Assembly: GCF_001625215.2 (NCBI RefSeq) | Contig: NC_030385.2 | Coordinates: 44,851,598-44,915,597 of the forward strand | DNA from: Daucus carota subsp. sativus | Lineage: Eukaryota > Streptophyta > Magnoliopsida > Apiales > Apiaceae | Reading direction: 5' to 3' | DNA: 64,000 bases | Shown here: positions 12,362 to 23,532 of the stretch, in pieces | Numbering within the stretch: the stretch's first letter is position 1 | Layout of the letters: each line of letters begins with the position of its first letter | The notes under the pieces: model-generated | The model's input: the letters and a program-made list of their open reading frames with translations, nothing else | Database searches by the model: none | Told to the model about the DNA's origin: nothing | Program-made: the position numbers and the translations under genes

Positions 12362-13077
12362 CAGGGGTGAGCAAAAATTCTCCAAACCGACCAAAACCGG
12401 CCGATCCAATCCATCCAAACCGAATTTAACGGTTAAATAATGGTTTGGTTTGGTTATGGTTTCAAATTTTAAAAACCGACTTATTTCGGTTTGGTTTCGG
12501 TTTTTACCTCCAAACCGACCGATAAATCCGATCCGAACCGAACCGAATGTGTAGATTTAAATATTAATATACATGTGCTAATAATGTAATACTAAAAATA
12601 AAATTATAATCTACAAAGAAATGTAAAATCTTAAACATATAAAAGGTATCCTAGTAAAGAATTTCTTTAAAAATATTATTTATTCTATTTTATGATATTA
12701 ATTTTGATGTATGTATTATGTTTCTATTCTTTTTATATATATTTTTATAAAAGTATACGAATAACATTTTTTTTTATTTTCTTTCATCTCTTTTTATTTA
12801 TCAAGCTAATATATTGTTGTATCCTCTTTAAATATGATTAAATAGAAAATATAAATTGAATTTTTCATTCTTTATTTTTCAAGTTAAAATTTAATTTTGT
12901 TGCTAACTTTGTTTTACATTAAAAAACAGTTTAAACCGAAACCAAACCGAGCTAAAACGGATTGGTTTGGTTTGGATTTTAAACATAATGGTTTGGTTTT
13001 GGATTGAGATTTTGAAAAACCGATTATTTCGATTTGGTTTGGTTTAGACCCTCCAAACCGTCCGATGCTCACCCCTA
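12362..13077. mobile_element. hAT-like non-autonomous element, 716 bp
   Basis: Termini CAGGGGTGAGCA on the left and the complement of TAGGGGTGAGCA on the right. Flanked by the imperfect 8-bp duplications GAGGGAAG (12354-12361) and AGGGGAAG (13078-13085). The empty site can be read at about 13599-13625, where the same flanking repeat is uninterrupted. The subterminal regions are full of AAACCGA and GGTTTGG motifs; the middle is AT-rich with no transposase. Confidence 0.7.
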
Positions 13078-14693
13078 AGGGGAAGCATACAAAAACAAAT
13101 ACCAAATCCCACTATTTTCATAGGAAAACCGATGAAGAATGTGCAAACCTCAAAAATGGATACAAAATGAGTTGGATTCCTTTACCTCTTTTTTTTATAG
13201 CTATATCAACTTATTTTCTTTTAACGGATAAGTCTAATAACAAATTTTGGGATAAGCGAGAGTTAAAACATCAGTTTGAAATTTTAGGGGTGATCTAAAA
13301 CATCAGTTTGAAATTTTAGGGGTGATCGATATTCAAGTAATGTCATTGGACAATAGAGTTTAACCCTTATCAGGTAGATTCCCCGATCTTGTGAAGGTAG
13401 ATGTTGAATTAAATATTAATATGGATTTTGCTAATAATATCAATATGAGCTAAATTCACAAAAAGATACAATAACGGTTTTAATATGAGTTGGACTTCAC
13501 TACCTCTAAGATGGATAGAGACTTAGTCCCACTATAACAATGTATGGAGACCGAGCTGGATCCATTACCTCCTAGAATAATATACAAAAATGAGCTGAAT
13601 TGAGGGAAGCATACAAAAATAAATACCAAATCACACTATGTCATACAATAATCAATGAAGAATGATCTAATCTAAAAAACCGATATAAAATGAGTTTGAT
13701 TTTTTACCTCCTTTTTTCGTTAGCTATATCTACTTATTATTTTTCTAACAAATAAGTTTATAATAATAAATTTTGGGATGACCGAGAGTTAAAACATCAG
13801 TTTGAAAATTTTAGGAGTGAACAATATTTAAGCAATGTCAATGGACGATAGAGTATTAACCATAGTTAGATTTCGCAATCTTGTATAGGTATATATCGAA
13901 TTAAATATTAATATAAATTTGGCTAAAAATATCATCATGAACTTTTTATTTATTTGAATCCTGAGACATGGTATGAATTTTATAAAATCATTTTGTAAAT
14001 TAAATTGTTTTGTTTCGTAAATTAAATTGTTTGAGTTTTAAAAGTTAAAATAAATAGTTTTGTTGGCAACATTTGGTGGGATAATATTTATATATCACAA
14101 AATTTTAATCAGTATGAATGTCTTATTATAGTAGTATAATAATTATTAAGCAAAAAAAATTATATAATAACCAAATTAGAGTTGCTTCTTAGACTAAATT
14201 GTTTGAGTTCTAAAAATTAAAGCGTAGGTGGGATAATGATTATGTATTACAAAATCTTGATTAATATGAAAGTCTTTTTCTTTGTAGTATAATAATAATA
14301 ATTATAAGAAAATCATATGTTGATAACCAAATTTTGGTATTTTGGTATCAATAACTCCTTATTTATTTGAATTTTGAAAATTATTGAAAATTTATAGAGT
14401 TGTTTCAAGAATTAAATTATTTAAGTTTAAAATTTAAAAGAAATAGTTCTAACATTCGGATACAGCAGAAGGGAGCCAGGAGAAAACTAAGCCCTTGAAA
14501 AGAGGTTAACTCCAGGCTATACAAAGAGACTAAACCAGGACAACAAAAGCTTACACAAACATTATAATACTTATAGGAAAGCAGGCTAACTGAGAGTACT
14601 ACTATAGACTCCTGCAGCAGCTAACCATGCATGCACCAGTTAATCTAGATCGCTGAAAGGAGGTTCACGAGCAAGAAGAGACTAGCAAGCAGT
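13078..14693. other. Gene-free spacer between S2 promoter and S3, with repeat debris
   Basis: Holds further diverged copies of the GAGCTGGATCCCACTACC motif (13430-13720), a 33-bp exact tandem duplication at about 13264-13326, and blocks such as AAATTTTGGTATTTTGGTATC (14321-14350) that recur near 17925-17950. No coding region is seen. Confidence 0.7.
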
Positions 14694-16105
14694 TCAAGTA
14701 ATTGAGGGATTTAGCACTTGTCCAATAAACTGCACAATTCCAGAATTATTCTCTCTGATGACGAACAAGAATGGGTGATCTGCAACGAAGTCAACCTCAA
14801 ATAAACAATATAACTGAATAACAGAACCAGTTGCAACAGCAGCTTCGGTGCCTCTTTCATCAATTTCAATGAAAGATTTCTGGAATATCTTTGAGACATG
14901 GAGAGGCCTAGGATCATACACCATCTCGGTGCAACCATCTTGTGGCTTAAAGGGCAAGACCAGCCCAAGACTCTGTAAAGCATCTGATGCTTCAATTGCA
15001 TATTCAAATTTAAATTTTGGAATCCAGAAGTTTCCACCATTGGCTGCCATCCATGGAATATATTTGTCAAGGAATCCAGATTCTGACCCAACTTTCTCTA
15101 TCAGTGCTGGCAGCCCATCATTCGCATCTGGGAGATATATGTACATCGAAAAGGAATGCTTGTCCGAACTTTGGATCCCACCATTACGATAAGGAAGCTT
15201 CAACACTTTGAATCCATCGAATTCACTGATATATCGCTCCTCATTCCTGGACATAAAAGGAACCTGAACCCTGTCACCGTTAAGGAGGTGAAAATCAAAG
15301 TGTTTTGTTTTGGATGCATCAAACTCGCAACTCCATGCTCCTTTGAAGTAGAGGGTGTTGGCAAAAACAAGCCTAGTTAAGCTATCAAATGATCCAGCAG
15401 GAAATAGCTCTTTGATAAGGCCCTTGGTCTCCTTTTCAGCCCAGGAATTCACTACATTTCTCGCCTCTTCCTCCTGGAAAAAGAGCGGAACAATTAAACC
15501 ATATATGACCTTGAAATATAGTATGTATTTATCATAAATTGAAAAAAGAGTATGTTATTAGCAAAAAAGCAAAGACAGGAAACAGAGGTATGCAGAATTT
15601 CGTAATGATTGTGTAGCTTAATACAATTCCAAACCAAGTATAATTCTGAAATGCAGCATATATACTGCAGAGAAACAATACTATCATTCCAGGACTAAAG
15701 TTAATCTATCTTTACGAAGTGCCTGACCTTGCTTTTAAAATCAACCTGACCACATGCCGCTTTGTACACAGTTTCAACAACCTCTTTGAAAGAAGGCTTG
15801 AGAGTGAGTGACTTCTGAAGCCAAACACCATTGGCTAAGGACAAACAAGGACCACTGGAGGAGGAATCTTTGGCGGAAACCCGATCAACGATACTTGAAT
15901 AGAGATAGTTAAGCTCATCTATAGTTCTGGCTTTAAGAAACGAGAGAAGTTGATCAAGGGTTTGGCCACTCGAACCAGCTGCAACCAAGCCAAGAATAAC
16001 TTGTATGGAAATTGGAGAGAAGACGAGGTTTGAATCTTTGCCATAGTTTAAAAGAATGTGCTTTGACAGGGTCAGTGAAACATCAACTTGTTTTTGTTGA
16101 GCCAT
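14694..16105 (-). CDS. Serpin S3, intact, reactive loop Leu-Tyr|Cys
   Basis: Exon 1 16105-15728 (MAQQKQ, donor AAG|GTCAG), exon 2 15473-14694 (acceptor CCAG|GAGGAAGAG). 385 residues, uninterrupted. Exon 1 is almost identical to that of S2, but exon 2 is clearly more diverged (for example NGGIQSSDKHSF and WMAANGGNF replace the S2 sequence), so the two exons have had different histories. Hinge GTEAAVATGS, loop VIQLY-C: aligned to S1 the P1 residue is Tyr, typical of a chymotrypsin-like or other aromatic preference. The C-terminal FVADHPFLFVI and GQVLNPS signature is present. No signal peptide. Intron only 254 bp. Confidence 0.92.
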
Positions 16106-16159
16106 TGACAGGTCATAGAATAATAGAAATGATCATCTCCCTTCTATCCCTATTTATTT

Positions 16160-16660
16160 AGAATAAAATGAGCCAGATCCATATAAGAATACAAAAACGG
16201 TTATAAGATAAGCTAGATTTTACTACCTCTAAAAGGATAGAGATCGAACTGGATCCCACTACCATCTAGAAAGATATATAGAATGTGCTGGATTTCACTG
16301 CCTCTAAACCGATATAAGATGAGCTGGATTTCACTGCCTCTAAATGGATAGAGACTGAGCTGGATCCCACTACCTCCCGCAAAAGTACAGAGAATGGGCT
16401 GATTCCACTAACGGATAGAGACTGGGTTGGATCCCACTATCTCTCAAAAACATACAAAGAACGTGCTCCTCTAAAATAGATAAAGACTGAGTTAGATCCC
16501 ACTACCTCTCAGAAAAATACAAAGAACGTGCTCCTCTAAAATAGATAGAGACTGAGTTGGATCCCACTACCTCTCAGAGTGTGCTAGATTCCACTACCTC
16601 CAAAAACGGATAAAGATTGATCTGGATGCGTTACATCCTAAAAAAAGATAGAAAATGAGC
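16160..16660. repeat. Imperfect tandem repeats in the S3 promoter
   Basis: Same GAGCTGGATCCCACTACCTC repeat family as upstream of S2, here with at least ten half-units, including two close copies of a unit of about 70 bp (CAAAGAACGTGCTCCTCTAA at 16455-16475 and 16520-16541). It starts about 60 bp upstream of the S3 ATG, so it was probably duplicated together with the gene. Confidence 0.75.
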
Positions 16661-18384
16661 TGGATTGAGTGAAGTATACAATACCAAATCCCACTATTTC
16701 ATTCCATAGAAAAACCGATCGATGGATACAGTTGGATTTCTTTACCTTTTTTCATATCTACTTATTATTCCTATAACAAATAAGTCTATAATAACAAATT
16801 TGGGATGAGCGAGAGTTAAAAATTAATTTAGAAATTTAGAGGTGAACTATATTCAAGCAATGTCATTAGACAATAGAGTATTAACTCTTATTAGTTAGAT
16901 TTCGCAATCTTGTGAGGTAGATGTTGAATTAAATATTAATATGAATTTGGCCAATAATATCAATATGTGCGGGATCCACATAAGAATACAAAATGATTAG
17001 AATATGGTTATAATATGAGTTGGATTTCACAACCTCTAAAACCGATAGAGAATGATATGGATCCCACCACCTTTCAGGAAAATACCGAGAATGTGCTGGA
17101 TCCCACGATTTTTGAAAACGGATAAGTACTAAGTTGGACCCATTATCTCCCATGAAAAGATAGAAAATGATATGGATGGAAGGAAGCATACAAAGATAAA
17201 TACATAATCCCACTATTTCATAGGAAAATCAATGAAAAATGAGCTAATCTAAAAAACGCATACAAAATAAGTTGGATTTCTTTACCTCTTTTTCATTTTA
17301 GCTATATTTATTTATTACTTTTTTTAACAAATAAGTTTGTAATAATAAATTTTGGGATGCGGGCAGTTTGAAAATTTTAGGGGTGAACGATACAATGTGA
17401 TTGGACTATAGATTACTAACCTTTATCGGTTAAATTTCGCACTCTTGTGAAGGTAGATGTTGAATTAAATATTAATATGAATTTGACTAATAATATTAAT
17501 ATAAACTTTTTATTTATTTGAATCCTGAAACATGGTAGGTATCTTATAGAATTGCTTCATAAATTAAAATATTTTGCTTCGTAAATTAAATTATCTGAGA
17601 TTTAAAAGTTAAAATGAGTAATTTTATTGGCAATATAATTTTATTGGTGGGATAACCGTTACATCACAAATTCCTAATCAATAAGAATGTCTTTTCATAG
17701 TAGTGTAATAGTTATTATTAACAAAAAGATATGTAATGATAACCAAATTAAATTCGTTTCTTGTATTAGATTGTTTGAATTTTAAATATTAAACCGAATA
17801 GTTTTATTGGCAATGTAATAGTAATGTTTGTGTGATAATAATTTACATTAACAAATCCTGATCTACATGAAAGTCTTTTCTTAGTAATATAGTAATAATT
17901 ATAAAAAAAATTATATGTTTGATAACCAAATTTTGGTATTTTGGTATCAATGTGGACTACTTATTTACTGCAATTCTGAAATATAATAGAAAATTTATAG
18001 AGCTGTTTTAAAATTAAATTATATGTGTTATGAAATTTAAAAGAAATAATTTTGTTAAAAATGTAATTATGTTGGTGGGGAACCGGGACGTCGTGACTCG
18101 TGATCATGAAAAAGTCTTGTCATAATAGTCTTGTCATAAATAGTATAATAATTTTTATTAAATAAAAAATTATATGAAGATAAACGAATTAGAGTTGTTT
18201 TATAAATTAAATTAATTGATTTTCAAAAATTAAAACGAATATTATTATCTGTAATAATAAATTTATTAGCTAATTTCAACATAATGTCGAATTTAGCTAT
18301 TTTTTAAAAGGGCATCAAAATTAATTGATCAGTCGAAGTTAACCAAATTGTAGAAAATAGTTAAATAAGAGTGTTGAAAATAGA
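16661..18384. other. Gene-free AT-rich spacer upstream of S3
   Basis: Contains more diverged repeat units (16960-17290) and stretches similar to 13700-14450, so the spacer seems to have been duplicated along with S2/S3. No protein-coding sequence recognised. Confidence 0.65.
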
Positions 18385-18589
18385 TATATAATAGCTTCGA
18401 AAATAACCAATCAGTCACAAGAATAACCATATGCAAGATACAGTACAACAATACAGGATGCAATCTTTAAGGTACAGCAATACAAGATATACATATATTA
18501 TATATATATATCTAGAAACAACAAGCTGATCTTTCTTTAGAAAAATCAACAAACTAGCTAGAGAATTATCATAATGCTGTGTGCACAGC

Positions 18590-18897
18590 CAGTGGCGGAC
18601 CCAGGAATAAATGTCATTGGGGGCACAACAATTTTTTTTAAAACAAGATATAATAAAATAAAAGATATATTAAATGGCTTGAAATAATTTGAGTAAAAGA
18701 TGTGCATATACGTTGTAGACATAAAACAAGTTATAAAGTCGAGAGAGCTTGGCTACTTTTCTTTCATTCATGCTTATACAGTTATCCATTAGCATAAACT
18801 TGCAAGGGCAGTAGCTAAGTTATCTCAAATATAAGTTTGGGCCAGAAGTTCACTGGGGGCCCATGCCCCCACTACATTGACTGTAGGTCCGCCACTG
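18590..18897. mobile_element. hAT-type MITE, 308 bp, specific to unit A
   Basis: Termini CAGTGGCGGACC and its complement GGTCCGCCACTG. Flanked by 8-bp duplications TGCACAGC (18582-18589) and CGCACAGC (18898-18905, one mismatch). The uninterrupted target is present in unit B near 23521-23530. It sits just 3' of the S4 stop region. No coding capacity. Confidence 0.9.
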
Positions 18898-20750
18898 CGC
18901 ACAGCAGGTCAGATGGCTAGAGGATTAAGAACTTGTCCAACAAACAGCACAACTCCAGTATACTGTCTTCTCGGATAATAAACAGAAAAGGGTGGTCCGC
19001 AACAAAGTCAATTGAAAGAGGAGGAACTTTGGCTGGAGGCATTGCAACACTGGTACAAGGGGAAGCTTCTGTGCCTTCTTCATCAATCTGAATGGATGAT
19101 TTCTGAAGTATGTTTGAAACATTTAGCAGCTCATTCCTCTTAGAGTCCATCATGGTATTAAGTCCTCCGGGAATAAAAGGTTCCCTCAATCCAAATTCTT
19201 TTAAAGCCTCAGTTGCATCGAATCCAAATGACACTTTAAATTTGGGAACCCGGTACTTGCCAAGTACCTCAGAGAGGTCTGGAATGTCCAGGTGCTCAAG
19301 GAATCCTGTCCCCGTGGCAAGTTTATCGACCAATGATGGCAGCCCATCTTTAGCATCTGGAAGAAGGATGTACATGGATATCAGCTGGCATGTATCGTAG
19401 GGAGGTTTCAAAACCTTAAACCCGTCACAGACATTAATGAATGCTTGGTTCATGTAGTAGGACATGAAGGAAACTTGAACCTTCTCATCATTCAGCAGGT
19501 GGAAGTCAAAAGTGTCTGTCATCCAGTCACTGAAAGGAACAGCCCATGATGCTTTGAAATAGATTGCGTTGGCAAACACAATCTTACTTTGCTCGTCGAA
19601 TTGATCAGGAGGAACAGTGTCCTTAACAAGGCCATTCGTTTCGTTCTGGATCCAGGAGTTCACATTATTGGTCGCGTCGCTTGCCTGTGCACAAAGAACA
19701 GGTAACACAATTATTATGATTTTAATCAAAGATGGTAACACATTTACCTAAACAAGATATATATATAGATGTATACACATTAAAAGAACAAAAAAAAATA
19801 CAACCTAATTAAGGAGTAACTTGCGATATAGTTGGCAAAGACAAAGAGAATTCCAGCCTGATTTCATGAATATTTTTTCCCTTAATATAAGAGCTGATTT
19901 CAATGACAGTAGAATGAACGGACAATAAATTTTACCATTCATGAGGATTAACATGGCAATCCATTCAAAACCATCCCCATACTCAGTCACTTCTGTGAAC
20001 TCTCCAAAACCTAACTTTCCAAATCTAATTTTCTCCTGAATCCAGACTCAAACCCATCTTTTTAATGTGAACAAAACTCACAGTTGTCACAGGGCTCGTC
20101 GCGCAATCTTTTTTGGATGACCTAGTAATTTGTGCTGACTTGCCCGGATTTTCTAAAACCCTAATTTTTGATCTGAAAATTGTTGTCAGCTGAGGATAGA
20201 GGAGATAGGATGAAAGAAATACCTAGCCAAATGATCAACCCTAACACCCTAGCATTGAACTGGACAGGTTTTGAACTCTAGATCAGAAATACCTAGCTAG
20301 ATCAGCAATCCTAACACCATAGCATTGAACTGGACAGAGGTTTTAAACTCTAGATCATGGATTCTAGGAAGAGCAAGCTGCTTACGGACAGGGACAGGAT
20401 CCTAGAAACAGATCCTGCACAATGAAATATTTGTTTGCAAGAGCTCTAGTTTGATAAAAAAAAAGTTGGAGGCTAAAGAATATCATTTGTTTCCCAAAAA
20501 ATTATTCTTTGTCAGAACTTTGAATACTCGTTGGAAGTAAAGAAAATTTCACTATATATTTTCCCCAATACATATAGACTATGTGCTCCCGAGTTTAGAA
20601 AAGAAAAGAGTGGAAAAGTAGTTATTCTCTTTAAAATTAGTTTTCTTTTTCTTTCCTTCTAAGAATTAACTCAAGAACCCGTTCAAGAAACAACACCTTT
20701 CTCTTTCTAATCTTTAATTTCAAATTAAATAAGATCAGGAACATGATAAG

Positions 20751-21665
20751 TAGGGACAACAATCGGTCGATCGGTACGGTTCGGTTTTGACGAAAACCGA
20801 ATAGTATTTTTTTAAAACCAAACCCGAATCGAACCGAATTGAAACCCAAAGTTCAAAAACCAAATTCGAACCACCGGTTTTCGGTTGGGTTCGGTTTAAA
20901 CCGGGTTAATAGGCAAAAAGATCACTAAACGGCGCAGTGATCTAAATGCAAGTTTTTATTAGTTCAGTTGACTGCAAGTTAAATCGAGTTCTGTGATCCG
21001 TTTGCAAACTTTTTGAGTTCAGTGACGACCCAACTGCAAGTTGGCCATGAGTTTAGTGATCTTTTTGCCTATTAACCCGTTTAAACTGAAAATCGAAAAT
21101 TATATAAAAAAATAAAAACTATATCCTTAAATATTTGTATCTATCTCTTCTCCGATTCACTTAAAAATTACATGTAAATTATAAAATTGAATAAAATAAT
21201 ATTTTGAAAGTCAAAATATAAAAATTTCATTTTATAAAAAAAAAGGACAGAAAATTATAATACTGAAAACACTAGCATTTAATTAATTTCTTCTATATGA
21301 CTGATTTAAAATAAGGTGTGATGAAAAAAGATTGCAATACAATTATTCTTTCATTACATATCTTATAATCTCAAAGATAATGACCATTTTTGTATAATAT
21401 TATATGAATATTATATAGGCATACGATATATTTATTATATCATGTTCGGTCGGGTTTCGGTTTGATTCGGATTCGAATCGGGTTTGGTTAATCGGGTCGG
21501 GGGTTTTGGTTCGGCTGTTCTAAAAATCAAACCTGAATCAAAATCAATCTGTTTATAAAAATAAAAATCAAACCCATAACCGTACCATAAAAATCGGGTT
21601 TTGTAAAAATCATATGAATCAATTCGGTTGGATATCCGTCGGTTCGGAAAATTTTGCCATCATCC
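20751..21665. mobile_element. hAT-like element in S4 intron (unit A copy)
   Basis: Starts TAGGGACAACAATCGG, ends TTTTGCCATCATCC, flanked by ATGATAAG (20743-20750) and TTGATAAG (21666-21673). Subterminal regions are rich in CGGTTCGG and TCGGGT motifs. The same insertion with the same target duplication is in unit B (25448-26156), so it predates the duplication. It hosts the Mutator MITE at 20903-21078. Confidence 0.75.
20903..21078. mobile_element. Mutator-type MITE, 176 bp, specific to unit A
   Basis: Starts GGGTTAATAGGCAAAAAGAT and ends with the exact complement; inverted repeats of about 28 bp. Flanked by the 9-bp duplications GTTTAAACC (20894-20902) and GTTTAAACT (21079-21087). Unit B has the single uninterrupted target, so this element arrived after the duplication. 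Confidence 0.9.
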
Positions 21666-23532
21666 TTGATAAGGTATGATACATCTTGCAATCTAAGTTG
21701 GCGGACGTGGAATGAACAATTCATGTTGAACTGTTACATTTTCAATCCAATTGAAGTTCATCAGGTAAGACCACATGTATTTAGCCTGAATTTTCACTAC
21801 AATATAAGCTATTAGATCACAGAATTGGCATAGATATGATAGCAATTACGATAATCCCTCATTATTGTGTCTATACTAAACATCAAAGACCCAATTCAAG
21901 CAAATAAATCTAATGGCCGTCATCCTTAGATCTAGCAAGTCTGATACATATTATTCATAAGTTCTATTTACAAAAACATTTGGAAATGAACAAATCAACT
22001 TCACAATTGCGAAATTTATGATATAAATAGCAGATCAAGAAGCAATAAAACAAACAAATTAAACTCACCTGGTTCTGAAAATCAACAACATGAGACACAG
22101 CCTTGTACACCGAATCCGCCACCTCTCGAAAAAAAGGCTTAAACGACACAGATCTATCAGTCCAGACCCCATTGGCTAATGACAAGCTAGCCGGCCCCTC
22201 AAAAACATTCTGAACAACGTGAGATGCAAGTGCATTAAGCTCCTGCGTGCTGTCAACTTTGAGGAAGGACAAAAGCTGGTAATTTAATGCGTGCCCTTCT
22301 GAACCAGCCGCAATTAAAGCAAGAACAAGTTGCACCGAAATGGGAGAAAATACAACGTTAGAATGGCTGCCCTTTCGCAGGATGTGCTTTGCGAGGACCA
22401 GTGCAACATCTGTTTGGTTCCTGATGATCTTCTCTACATCGTAAATTGGTGTGAATTTTGTTGGATTACTTGATTTTCTTTGCCTCTTCCTAAAAGACTG
22501 CTCCATTGTAATTATCGATGAGAAATGTGGAACCCTAACTCGATCGGGATTTGTAGATAGTACTGGACAGCACTCAGTAGTGAGTGCCAAACATTAATGC
22601 AGTGTTGAGCTGAATTAAGGGTTCAGATTATCCTAGTTGGCAACTTATGAGCCCTTGGATATTTTCATTTGCTAGAGATTGTTGTAAACGGTATGTCTGA
22701 CGAAATAGATCTAGATTGTTGACTTAGAAGAATAATAAAAGATATTTTATAATATATTTCTTAATTATTTTCAAAGATATGATTAATTTAAATTTCAAAT
22801 AAAAAATTCTTTAACGAATTATTTTTGAAAAATTCAATTGTTAACGTTTACCACCCAAAATTTTATTAATTTCAGTTTTCCTTAAGATTTCTTCTAAATT
22901 TGATTTCATATTGGGACCGTTGTATTTCTTGTTGTACTTTTTAGTTAACACAAAATTAATATTAAAAAATATAAAAATGAATTTCACCATATATAATCTG
23001 GAATTTTTTTTAATGTTTAGAAGTAGGAAACTAAAATTTGAAAACAAAAACTTAAAAACAGAATTTTTACCATACATGCATGAAAATTATATTTTTGAAA
23101 AATGTGTTCGTGATAGAACTCCACAAAATTATAAAATTTTGAATTCCACCTTTAACTCAAAGTAATATGGATTTCACATAACTGAAAATGATATAAATTA
23201 TAAATTCCACTTTTAATAGACATATTTCATTTCAAATAAAATAATTATTTAAATATATACACTCTACATAAAATTGAAAATTCCACTTTCAACTCAAAAT
23301 TATATAAACAAGATAAATAATAGCTTCGAAAATAACCAATCAGTCACAAGAATAACCATATGCAAGACACAGCAAATGGATTATCAAAAGGGATTGAGTT
23401 TCCAAGGAGCAATACAATATGCAATCTTTAAAGTACAACAATACAAGATACACATAGCATCTATTTCACTACATATATTTTAGAAACAACAAACTAGCTA
23501 GAGAATTATCATAATGCTGTGTGCACAGCAGG

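Larger units (their letters stand above)
18909..22506 (-). pseudogene. Serpin S4, N-terminally extended, C-terminus lost by a 2-bp insertion
   Basis: Exon 1 22506-22069 (MEQSFRKRQRKS start; donor CAG|GTGAG), exon 2 19684-18909 in the ancestral frame (acceptor ACAG|GCAAGC). Sister of S5. After IREDS near 18958-18964 two extra bases (an AT in the coding sense) shift the frame; translation ends at 18917 with LELCCLLDKFLIL in place of TGVVLFVGQVLNPLAI. That removes the last core beta strands, which serpins need to fold, so the product is probably not functional. The hinge reads GTEASPCTSVAMPPAK: Pro at P10 and again near P3-P2 is unlike inhibitory serpins. The first 25 residues form an extension with the basic run RKRQRK, a possible nuclear signal. 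No signal peptide. Confidence 0.85.
18385..23170. repeat. Tandem duplication unit A (carries serpin S4)
   Basis: Matches unit B (about 23316-27630) across exons, intron and both flanks, from the block AATAACCAATCAGTCACAAG (18405 and 23334) to beyond the promoter (AAACTAAAATTTGAAAAC at 23028 and 27488). Unit A carries two insertions missing from B (18590-18897 and 20903-21078). Ends are approximate. Confidence 0.9.
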
